From Pseudomonadota bacterium (GTDB lineage: Bacteria > Pseudomonadota > Alphaproteobacteria > Rhizobiales > Beijerinckiaceae), in assembly GCA_023386115.1 (NCBI GenBank), contig JAEWKL010000761.1, positions 1 through 5,215 on the forward strand: 5,215 nucleotides of DNA. Direction: 5' to 3'. The notes under the pieces are model-generated. The model had not been told where the DNA came from. It made no database searches and saw only the letters and a list, made by a program, of their open reading frames with translations. This document shows positions 1-5,100 of the stretch, piece by piece. Position 1 is the stretch's first letter. The number at the start of each line of letters is the position of its first letter. The position numbers and the translations under genes were made by a program.

Positions 1-704
1 TGGGCGAACAGCCCGCGCCACTCCGAGAAGGTCATCCGCCGGGCCGGCGGCTCAGGCGCCGCGCCCTCGTCCAGATGGGCGACCTCCTCCTTCGTCAGCG
101 CCACCTCGGCGCGGTTGCGGTAGACGAGGTACCAGCCGACCGCGACCACGATGCCGACGAGGCCGGTGACGACGAACATCCAGCGCCATCCGAGCCCCAG
201 CATCATCGCGGTCAGGAGCGGTGGGGCGATGCAGGGCCCGATACAGGACGAGGCGACGAAGATCCCGGTCGGCGTGCCGCGCTCGCGCAAGGAGAACCAC
301 TCGCTCACCGTCTTGGCGCCGGCGGGAAATTGCGGCGCCTCGCCCAGGCCCAGCACGGCGCGGGCGAGCACGAATTGCTGGAAATTGGCGACGAAGCCGG
401 AGACGAGCTGGGCGAGCGACCAGAAGAACATGCCCGCGCCGAGCATGACGCGCGAGCCGAGCCGGTCGAGCAGCGCGCCGACCGGCAATTGCGAGAACGC
501 GTAGGCGAGGGAGAAGGCCGAGAGCAGCCAGCCCATCTGGGCGGGGGTGAGGGCCATCTCGTCGCGGATCGCCGTGTTGGCGATCGAGAGCGCCGAGCGG
601 TCGACGTAGTTGATGATCCCCGCCGCGGTCAGGAAGGCGACGGCAACCCACTGGATGCGGCGCAGGCGCGATGATTTGACGGTTGTTGCTGTGCCGGACG
701 ACAT
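1..704 (-). CDS. MFS permease, anion:cation symporter type (N-terminal part, cut by window edge)
   Basis: Reading leftward from ATG 704-702 an open frame of 234 codons runs off the window, so roughly the first half of a 12-helix transporter is visible. The start is set by GGAGGT at 720-715, 10 nt upstream. After a basic N terminus, helix 1 carries INYVDRSALSIA (about residues 31-42), the signature of the ACS family (glucarate, galactonate, phthalate and 4-hydroxyphenylacetate permeases). The MFS motif A is seen as GALLDRLGSR (76-85), followed by RAVLGLGEAPQFPAG (115-129) and WFSLRERG (136-143), also typical of ACS members. Helix 6 ends near residue 198 and the central cytoplasmic loop follows. 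It should sit in the inner membrane and import an organic anion with protons. The gene lies 119 nt downstream of an aromatic-dioxygenase-like cupin on the same strand, which suggests an aromatic acid or ketone-derived anion as substrate; that is inference. The family call is firm, the substrate is not known. Confidence 0.92.
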   Translation of the reverse strand, partial: MSSGTATTVKSSRLRRIQWVAVAFLTAAGIINYVDRSALSIANTAIRDEMALTPAQMGWLLSAFSLAYAFSQLPVGALLDRLGSRVMLGAGMFFWSLAQLVSGFVANFQQFVLARAVLGLGEAPQFPAGAKTVSEWFSLRERGTPTGIFVASSCIGPCIAPPLLTAMMLGLGWRWMFVVTGLVGIVVAVGWYLVYRNRAEVALTKEEVAHLDEGAAPEPPARRMTFSEWRGLFA

Positions 705-770
705 CGCGTGCCGGACCTCCCGGTTGTTGGGCATGAATATTTTGTTAGATCTTAAGGACGAATGTGACAC

Positions 771-794
771 CCGCCGGGCCATTGTGCCGGGCGG
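771..794 (-). other. GC-rich hairpin between the cupin and permease genes
   Basis: On the minus strand CCGCC-C-GGC, loop ACAATG, GCC-C-GGCGG folds into a stem of 5 bp and 3 bp separated by a C-C mismatch. It starts 29 nt after the cupin stop codon. No T-run follows, so it is not a standard intrinsic terminator. It could attenuate or stabilise the transcript between the two genes, or be a processing site. An AT-rich stretch at 733-752 between it and the permease start could hold a separate promoter, but no convincing -35/-10 pair was found. Confidence 0.35.
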
Positions 795-823
795 ATCGTC
801 ATCACCGAAAACGACAAGAGATC

Positions 824-1381
824 TCAGCGGATGAATTGATCGACGTAACTCGCCCCCAGCCCCACCGCCTCGTAATGCGCCCGGCACATGTCGATCTTGG
901 TGAACACGTCCTCGTAGCCGGTGTGCCGGCCCCACGGGTCGACGTAGTACATGCAGCCGTTGACCTGGAAGTACGTGATCATCTCCTCGACCCCCTCGTC
1001 GACCACGAGGGTGTGGGTCTCGCCGGGCGGCTCGAAGGCGTAGGCGCCCTCGCTCGCGACCCAGTCGTGCTCGAGGTAGCGCCAGCTGCCCTTGAGCACG
1101 AAGGCGTGGACCGGGCCGGGATGGCGGTGGCGGCTGAGGATGCCGGCCTTGCGGACCTTGAGCAGGTTCATCCAGTAGCCGGCCGAGACGTTCAGGCAGA
1201 GCGGCCGGAACCACACGCTGTCGGCCTGGGGCACCCAGATCCGATCATCCTCGGGAATCGCCGGCGCCACGACGAGATCCGGTCGGATCTCCGCGGGCTG
1301 CGGCTTCTGGTAAGGCATGCGCCGCAGGGTGTCGGCGTCGAGCCCGGCGGCGGGATCGCTCGCCGGTGTGGCAGCATTCAT
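824..1381 (-). CDS. ChrR-like cupin, 2,4'-dihydroxyacetophenone dioxygenase family
   Basis: A 185-residue single-domain cupin starting at ATG 1381-1379, with GGGAGG at 1392-1387 five nt upstream. The N-terminal 45 residues are variable, then come the characteristic segments IWVPQADSVWFRPLCLN (48-64), LSRHRHPGPVHAFVLKG (82-98), YLEHDW (102-107) and FEPPGETHTLVV (116-127). Likely iron ligands are H85 and H87 in the first cupin motif and H123 in the second, with an acidic residue near 104 as a possible fourth. Length agrees with known members (about 175-185 residues). The founding enzyme uses O2 and non-haem Fe to cleave the side chain of 2,4'-dihydroxyacetophenone, giving 4-hydroxybenzoate and formate in 4-hydroxyacetophenone breakdown. 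Many homologues have no tested substrate, so the reaction here is not assured. The permease gene downstream fits a small catabolic pair. The protein has no signal peptide and should be cytoplasmic. Confidence 0.88.
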   Translation of the reverse strand: MNAATPASDPAAGLDADTLRRMPYQKPQPAEIRPDLVVAPAIPEDDRIWVPQADSVWFRPLCLNVSAGYWMNLLKVRKAGILSRHRHPGPVHAFVLKGSWRYLEHDWVASEGAYAFEPPGETHTLVVDEGVEEMITYFQVNGCMYYVDPWGRHTGYEDVFTKIDMCRAHYEAVGLGASYVDQFIR

Positions 1382-1401
1382 GACATCCTCCCACTATCCA
1401 T

Positions 1402-1419
1402 ATTGTGGACATTCTGTCC
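1402..1419. promoter_or_regulatory. candidate operator ahead of the cupin gene
   Basis: Two overlapping dyads sit 21-38 nt upstream of the cupin start: ATTGTGGACATT (1402-1413), a near-palindrome TGT-GG-ACA of the kind bound by GntR-type repressors, and GGACA-TTC-TGTCC (1407-1419), a perfect 5-3-5 inverted repeat. The position, just before the Shine-Dalgarno site, suits a repressor. No regulator gene for it is visible in the window. Weak, pattern-only evidence. Confidence 0.3.
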
Positions 1420-1469
1420 GTGATGTGGATGGTCGGGCAGGTGCGGCGGTCTGTCAAACCTGGGTCAGT

Positions 1470-1501
1470 GCATGGCAGCCTTGCAGGCGGAAATGCCATG
1501 C
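1470..1501. repeat. perfect 8-bp inverted repeat with nested stem, upstream of the guanidine riboswitch
   Basis: GCATGGCA (1470-1477) and TGCCATGC (1494-1501) are perfectly complementary. Inside, GCC (1478-1480) pairs with GGC (1486-1488) around a TTGCA loop, leaving the bulge GGAAA (1489-1493) on the 3' side, so the whole can form an 11-bp bulged hairpin if transcribed. A second small stem, CCGGT (1511-1515) with ACCGG (1524-1528), follows. It may be a leader RNA structure of the sugE transcript or a DNA operator. The sugE promoter was not recognised; it should lie in or upstream of this area. Confidence 0.4.
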
Positions 1502-1550
1502 CCCTCCGTACCGGTTGCCGTGCACCGGACGAAGCCCATCTCACACGGGC

Positions 1551-1623
1551 CGGGACGACCCGAGCGCCTCTCCACCGACGTGGTGAGGACCATCCGCAGG
1601 GACGACCCTGCCCGCGAACGGGG
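1551..1623 (+). promoter_or_regulatory. guanidine-II (mini-ykkC) riboswitch
   Basis: Two hairpins with the diagnostic ACGA tetraloop are present: P1 CGGG-ACGA-CCCG (1551-1562) and P2 GCAGGG-ACGA-CCCTGC (1596-1611, 6 perfect pairs). In this class each loop takes up a guanidinium ion and the two loops kiss through their central CG bases, which exposes the ribosome binding site and turns translation on. The linker of 33 nt is itself folded: CCTC-T-CCAC, loop CGAC, GTGG-T-GAGG (1567-1588), 8 bp with a T-T mismatch, which would bring P1 and P2 close. Right after P2, CCCG-CGAA-CGGG (1611-1622) can trap most of the GGGG (1620-1623) that serves as Shine-Dalgarno site 6 nt before the sugE TTG. This small stem shares C1611 with P2, so the two folds compete at one base. 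The downstream gene is the classical target, a guanidinium exporter, which makes the call strong although no covariance search was possible. Confidence 0.88.
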
Positions 1624-1629
1624 CTGTCC

Positions 1630-1944
1630 TTGGCCTGGATTCTCCTTGTCGTCGCCGGCCTGTTCGAGATCGGCTGGGCGATCGGCCTGAAATACACTGA
1701 CGGCTTCGCCCGTCCGCTGCCCTCGCTCCTCACGGGGCTGAGCATGGTGGCGAGCGTCGTCCTCCTGGGGCTGGCCCTGCGCACGCTGCCGGTCGGCACC
1801 GCCTACGCGGTCTGGACCGGTATCGGCACCGTCGGCACGGCTTTCCTCGGCATCGTGCTGTTCGGCGAGCCGGCCGCGGCGGTGCGGCTCGCCTGCATCG
1901 GCCTGATCGTGCTCGGGATTCTGGGGCTCAAGCTGGCGGTCTGA
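1630..1944 (+). CDS. sugE: SMR-family guanidinium exporter SugE/Gdx
   Basis: A 104-residue protein of four membrane helices (about 2-20, 30-50, 56-78 and 84-103), the normal SMR length. The start is TTG 1630-1632: it yields the usual MAWILL-type N terminus and has GGGG 6 nt upstream; the frame is open further upstream to about 1405, but that stretch is the riboswitch leader. Residues known to matter in Gdx are all present: G10, E13 (the proton- and substrate-binding glutamate), W16, S42, Y59 and W62, with the block LPVGTAYAVWTGIGTVGT (53-70) and the loop FGEPAA (78-83). K21 and P29 also fit the SugE/Gdx subgroup rather than the EmrE/QacE drug pumps. It works as an inner-membrane antiparallel dimer, exporting guanidinium against protons. 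The guanidine-II riboswitch in front supports guanidinium as the true substrate. It converges with the Crp/Fnr gene, 21 nt from stop to stop, with no clear terminator between. Also called gdx. Confidence 0.95.
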   Translation: MAWILLVVAGLFEIGWAIGLKYTDGFARPLPSLLTGLSMVASVVLLGLALRTLPVGTAYAVWTGIGTVGTAFLGIVLFGEPAAAVRLACIGLIVLGILGLKLAV

Positions 1945-1965
1945 TCCCCTCGCCCGGAAGCCGCG

Positions 1966-2754
1966 TCACTCGTGCCGCGTCGTCGGGTCGACCGCCACGA
2001 TGGCGCCGCTCTCGGCGTAGACCGCCCCGAGCACGGAGCGGAAATGGCCTCGGACCTTGCCGTAGCACTCGCAAGCCGTCTGCTCGGCCCTGGCCCGGTC
2101 CAGGATGGTGATCTGGCCGCGGCGCACCGCGATCAGGCCGCGGCGCTGCAGCGCCCCGAGCACGCCGGTGAGGTAGGTGCGGCGCACGCCGAGCATCTCG
2201 GCCAGCATCTCCTGGGTCACCGGCAGGACCGGGGTGCCGAGCCGGTCCTGGAAGGTCAGGAGCCAGCGCAGGCAGCGCTCCTCGATCGGGTGGACGGCGT
2301 TGCAGGCCACGGATTGCAGCACCTGGGCGAGCAGGCAATCGGCGTAGCGCACGAACAGGTCGCGCAAGGACGGGGAGGTCGCCCTGGCCCGGGTCAGCCG
2401 CTCGGCGTCGAGGCGCAACACGTCGCCCGTGACCTGCACCACCGCCTCGCTGAAGGCCGGCAGGTAGCCGTGACTGACGATGCCGCCGACCGCGCCCTCG
2501 TGCCCCACCGTCGCGGTCTCGACCATCCGCCCGTCGCGCATGCGCGAAACCAGGGTCACGGTGGTCTGGTTCAGCGGAAAGGTCACATGCGACACGTCCT
2601 CGCCGGCGCGAAACAGAACCGTGCCGCGGGTCCGCTGCCCACGCTCGAGATACGGCGCCAGCAGAGCGCGATCACCCGTATCGAGGGCCTCGAGCAGGAG
2701 GTTGCCTTCGAAAAGGCTGACCTTGGGATACCGCGACTCGTCCGGCGCATTCAA
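1966..2754 (-). CDS. Crp/Fnr-family transcriptional regulator
   Basis: A 262-residue regulator. The start is TTG 2754-2752, chosen because GGAG (2767-2764) lies 9 nt upstream and an in-frame TGA lies just beyond; a nearby ATG (2750-2748) is out of frame. The N-terminal cupin-like sensor spans about residues 15-125 (GTVLFRAGEDVSHVTFPL at 44-61), a dimerisation helix about 128-152 follows, and the C-terminal winged helix-turn-helix is at 179-217, with TQEMLAEMLGVRRTYLTGV (180-198) as the HTH. The Arg of the recognition helix (R192) is kept, but the Glu next to it in CRP is Thr (T193), as in many rhizobial and methylobacterial paralogues. The sensor lacks the cAMP phosphate-binding cassette (VGHEGAVGG stands in its place) and the N-terminal cysteine cluster of FNR, so it probably senses neither cAMP nor O2 through FeS. 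Such paralogues often act in stress or redox control. Target genes are unknown; a candidate promoter lies about 300 nt upstream. Confidence 0.9.
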   Translation of the reverse strand: MNAPDESRYPKVSLFEGNLLLEALDTGDRALLAPYLERGQRTRGTVLFRAGEDVSHVTFPLNQTTVTLVSRMRDGRMVETATVGHEGAVGGIVSHGYLPAFSEAVVQVTGDVLRLDAERLTRARATSPSLRDLFVRYADCLLAQVLQSVACNAVHPIEERCLRWLLTFQDRLGTPVLPVTQEMLAEMLGVRRTYLTGVLGALQRRGLIAVRRGQITILDRARAEQTACECYGKVRGHFRSVLGAVYAESGAIVAVDPTTRHE

Positions 2755-3061
2755 TGTCGTCGTCTCCGGAAATCAGGGACCCGCCTCGCAATTCGGGCCC
2801 AGGGCGGTGATGCCCGAGAGAGCGGAGGCTGCGGGTGGCCGCGCACTGCGCGTCCCTGCTACCGGAGCGGGTCCGCTTTGATCTAACGGGACGTTGGATC
2901 GGTGTCTGTCCCATTTCTGACATAACGATAATGATTTCGGCCTATCCCGGTCAGCCGAGTGCGTGATATCGCAGCGCAAAACATACTGTACCATACTATA
3001 TTCGAGGTCGAGGTGGCGGGTCTCGACGATTTTGCCATGATCCAGAATTTCACCTGATGTC

Positions 3062-3090
3062 AAGATATTGGGTTGACTTCGTTGCGTCAA
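3062..3090 (-). promoter_or_regulatory. candidate housekeeping promoter for the Crp/Fnr gene, with overlapping dyad
   Basis: On the minus strand TTGACG (3090-3085) and TATCTT (3067-3062) are separated by exactly 17 nt, a good match to the vegetative sigma consensus. Transcription would start near 3055, giving a leader of about 300 nt before the Crp/Fnr start. An inverted repeat TTGAC-N8-GTCAA (3073-3090) includes the -35 box and could bind a dimeric repressor. The spacing of 8 differs from the 4 nt of FNR/CRP-type boxes, so autoregulation is not implied. Confidence 0.4.
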
Positions 3091-3814
3091 TTAAACTTTG
3101 TTTGTATCCAACCATAAGTTAGTAAATTTTCCTATAAATACAACCTCAAGTTTAAAAAATCATGCTGGACGCGTTCGCATCGACGACAGTGTTCGCACAA
3201 GCGGATGCCTCCGCGCGATTCACAACTCCGTCATTCGCGAGACTGAAAGCGTGTAGCCACAACAGCCGCAATGCACAAAAACCATCTCCGCCACTGATCT
3301 GCCGTGCCGCCGACAAACTTATTCTTCACTTATCTCAAGTTATAATGAAGGACGGCCTGGCTCGATGACGAAACGATGTGCGCTCTGATCCGTTCGGAAA
3401 TCGAAACAGGTTCTGTGCCAAGTTGTTCCGACGTCATAGGCGAAACACGGGATTTTTTCGTGCCGCCTTTAAAATGGGTTCCGCACGGGATATTTTTCTG
3501 CGGGAAAAACGACGACGATCCGGCATTTCCAGGTCGGATCTCCGGCCGGCACGGGAGCGGGTCGCGGCAGGCTTCGGCGCGCGGCGAGTGCCCCGTGGGG
3601 CGTCCGGTCCATCCTGCGATGACAATCGCTCGCTTCCGGCGATCACGACCTGGGTCGCTTCCGCGCTGCGGACGCTGTCTCCGCTGAGACGTGCGGAGCC
3701 TCGCGCTCCCCGCGCGATGCGTCACCCACCGCAGGCGCAGATGAAGCCCGTCGTCGTGCGCGCGTGCCGGACGGTTGCCGAGGTGCTCGTCGTCCGAAGG
3801 ACGCCGGAGGGCGG
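3091..3814. other. intergenic block without a supportable gene, partly low in GC
   Basis: No frame on either strand here shows a recognisable protein, good codon pattern and ribosome binding site together. From 3091 to about 3500 the sequence is much richer in A+T than its surroundings, with many A/T runs around 3090-3160; from about 3530 it returns to high GC. Together with the leader at 2755-3061 it separates the Crp/Fnr gene from the stress block. It contains an EcfG-like promoter (3405-3429, minus), a run of six T on the minus strand (3159-3154) after a weak 4-bp stem (3162-3165 with 3177-3180), and one 21-codon frame (3285-3220, minus) with no proof of use. It may hold a small RNA or a decayed gene. 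Confidence 0.5.
3405..3429 (-). promoter_or_regulatory. candidate EcfG-dependent (general stress) promoter
   Basis: On the minus strand GGAAC (3429-3425) is followed after 17 nt by GTT (3407-3405). GGAAC-N17/18-GTT is the promoter signature of alphaproteobacterial EcfG sigma factors. All five -35 bases and the GTT core match; the base before GTT is T rather than the preferred C. Transcription would start near 3397 and read left, into the low-GC block and away from the sigma gene. The first sure gene on that path, Crp/Fnr, starts more than 600 nt away. A match of eight fixed bases can occur by chance, so this is tentative. Confidence 0.35.
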
Positions 3815-4552
3815 TCAGCCGTCGAGCGCCACGGCGCCGGCATGCCCCATCACCGAGCGGGTGAGCCGGTCGGCCCCGAGCTCGCCGCCGGAATAGCCGA
3901 GGAGTTCCGCCAGCTTGTCGCGGGCGCGGCAGACCCGGCTCTTTACCGTGCCGACCTTGCACTGCATCAGCACGGCGGCGTCCTCGTAGGACAGGTCGCC
4001 GACCGCGACCAGCATCAGGGCCTCGCGCTGCTCGGCCACCAGCTTGTTGAGCGCCGCCTGGAGATCCTGCACGTCGAGGCGATCGCCCTGGTTGGGGGCA
4101 GAGGTCAGGCGGGCCGAGTACACGCCCTCGCCGTCCTCGACCTCGCGGGAGCGCTTGCGGTGCTCCGAGTAGAAGGCGTTGCGCATGATCGTGAACAGCC
4201 AAGCGCTGAGATTGGTGCCGGACTCGAACCGGTCGCGGTTCTGCCAGGCCTTCAGCATCGTGTCCTGGACCAGGTCGTCGGCCCGGGCCGGATTGGCGGT
4301 CAGGGTCAGGGCGAAGCGGCGCAGGGCGGGCGCTGCCGCGAGCAGATCCTCCCGGAACCGGTCTTCCTTGGGCGCGCCGAGGGCGGCGAGGGCCAGTTCC
4401 AGCCGGCTGAGCAGATCCGCGAAGGCGGCGGGGGCCGCCTCTTCCGCGACTGCCGCGTAATGGGCGCGCAGCCGCTCCCCCAGATGCTCCTGCACCGATG
4501 GGGGCAGGACCGGGGCGGTCTTCGGAAGGCCGGGGGGCTGGCTCTGGGTCAT
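3815..4552 (-). CDS. ecfG: NepR-EcfG fusion: anti-sigma domain joined to general stress ECF sigma factor
   Basis: A single 245-codon frame encodes two partners of the alphaproteobacterial stress switch. Residues about 16-58 are NepR-like: LPPSVQEHLGERLRAHYAAV (16-35) then P41xxF44xxLLxxL, matching the two-helix core (G25, L28, R29, Y32, P41, F44, L47, L48, L51), though the usual EP-hydrophobic-PDRF turn is reduced to EAAPAAF. After only about six linker residues comes EcfG sigma region 2 (about 65-136: DDLVQDTMLKAWQNRDRF at 92-109, NLSAWLFTIMRNAFYSEHRK at 114-133) and region 4 (about 160-218: YEDAAVLMQCKVGTVKSRV at 189-207). Normally NepR is a separate protein that holds EcfG until phosphorylated PhyR takes NepR away. 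Here the NepR part could inhibit in cis, act on other EcfG copies, or be a degenerate leftover. ATG 4552 was taken as start; TTG 4585 would add 11 residues and neither has a strong ribosome binding site. No phyR or separate nepR is in view. The stress-type CsbD gene lies upstream on the same strand. Confidence 0.88.
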   Translation of the reverse strand: MTQSQPPGLPKTAPVLPPSVQEHLGERLRAHYAAVAEEAAPAAFADLLSRLELALAALGAPKEDRFREDLLAAAPALRRFALTLTANPARADDLVQDTMLKAWQNRDRFESGTNLSAWLFTIMRNAFYSEHRKRSREVEDGEGVYSARLTSAPNQGDRLDVQDLQAALNKLVAEQREALMLVAVGDLSYEDAAVLMQCKVGTVKSRVCRARDKLAELLGYSGGELGADRLTRSVMGHAGAVALDG

Positions 4553-4644
4553 CAGGTCGTTCGGCTGGCGCGGCGGTGAGGCCAAGCTAGACCATAAGCA
4601 ACCCGGAGGCGAGACCGAAGCCGGCCTTCCTGCGATGCAGTGCA

Positions 4645-4673
4645 GCGAAGCGGATGCGGCGTGGCCGCTTCGC
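4645..4673 (-). terminator. 9-bp perfect hairpin after the CsbD-like gene (possible terminator)
   Basis: GCGAAGCGG and CCGCTTCGC pair perfectly over 9 bp around an 11-nt loop, starting 14 nt after the CsbD-like stop codon. There is no T-run behind it, so it could be a weak or Rho-assisted terminator, or a stabilising hairpin, between this gene and the sigma gene 135 nt further on. The small palindrome TGCA-G-TGCA (4636-4644) directly follows on the minus strand. Confidence 0.4.
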
Positions 4674-4687
4674 CCCGGATCCGCGTC

Positions 4688-5059
4688 TCAGCGGCGGCCT
4701 TTCAGCAGCCAGCCGGCCACGAAGGCGAGGCCGGCGACGGCCAGCAGCGTCTCGGTCGGGTGGGCTTCGGCGCGGCGCAGGGCTTTGCGGCCACGATGGC
4801 GCACCTCGCCGTAGACCTCGCGGCCGCGCGCATAGGCGTGGCGGCCCCGGGTCTCGATCTCGCCGGCGACCGCCCTGCCGTCATGCGACAACTCCTCGGC
4901 GACCTGCCGGCCGCGGCCATAGGCGTATTGGGCGCCGCCGATGACCTGGTTCAGCGCACCCTCCGCCTGCGGCCGGGCCCGGCCTGCGACGGCGCCGAAC
5001 GCGGTCTGGCCGCGGCCTTTGAGGTGGCGCAGCCCGCCCTCGAACTGGTCCCTGTTCAT
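4688..5059 (-). CDS. CsbD-like stress protein with C-terminal membrane segment
   Basis: A 123-residue basic protein starting at ATG 5059-5057, chosen over upstream starts because AGGAGA (5070-5065) lies 5 nt before it. Residues 1-48 resemble the CsbD family: MNRDQFEGGLRHLKGRGQTA (1-20) and QAEGALNQVIGGAQYAYGRG (31-50), that is the EG...GR..A.G and EG.LNQ..G.AQ.AYG pattern. The middle (49-97) is made of loosely repeated charged units, such as YGRGRQVAEEL (47-57) and YARGREVYGEV (76-86), probably helical. The end ETLLAVAGLAFVAGWLLKGRR (103-123) is one glycine-rich membrane helix with a basic tail, like the tail anchor of ElaB/YqjD (DUF883) proteins that tether to the inner membrane. CsbD-type genes are usually induced by general stress sigma factors, which fits the EcfG gene 135 nt downstream, but no clear EcfG promoter is seen before it. 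Biochemical role is not known. Confidence 0.82.
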   Translation of the reverse strand: MNRDQFEGGLRHLKGRGQTAFGAVAGRARPQAEGALNQVIGGAQYAYGRGRQVAEELSHDGRAVAGEIETRGRHAYARGREVYGEVRHRGRKALRRAEAHPTETLLAVAGLAFVAGWLLKGRR

Positions 5060-5100
5060 CGCGATCTCCTGATTCGGGTGAGATAACACGCGTTCATGCA

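Noticed and set aside
52..651. Open frame of 199 codons on the minus strand
   Set aside because: It is arginine-, alanine- and proline-rich and lies out of frame within the MFS permease, whose own frame gives clear family motifs.
764..1423. Long plus-strand open frame opposite the cupin
   Set aside because: Antisense shadow of the cupin gene; GC-rich codon bias keeps the opposite strand open. No motif or ribosome binding site.
1405..1629. N-terminal extension of SugE to an upstream start
   Set aside because: The frame is open but the stretch is the riboswitch leader, and the SMR family begins at the TTG-encoded MAWILL residues.
1972..2886. 304-codon plus-strand frame opposite the Crp/Fnr gene
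   Set aside because: Antisense shadow with low-complexity, His/Gly/Ala-rich translation; the minus frame has the full regulator.
3007..3027. GTCGAG/CTCGAC hairpin followed by a short T-rich stretch on the plus strand
   Set aside because: Six pairs with a 9-nt loop and only four T; no plus-strand gene ends nearby.
2773..3090. 105-codon minus-strand frame upstream of the Crp/Fnr gene
   Set aside because: No recognisable domain, no good ribosome binding site, and its start coincides with the -35 box of the better supported promoter.
3341..3346. Perfect TATAAT on the plus strand
   Set aside because: No acceptable -35 box 16-18 nt upstream and no gene behind it; expected by chance in an AT-rich stretch.
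3162..3368. 68-codon plus-strand frame in the low-GC block
   Set aside because: No Shine-Dalgarno site before its ATG, no family resemblance, and ordinary codon bias is missing.
3330..4202. 290-codon minus-strand frame
   Set aside because: Overlaps the sigma gene out of frame and continues into the intergenic block; translation is Arg/Gly/Pro-rich without motifs.
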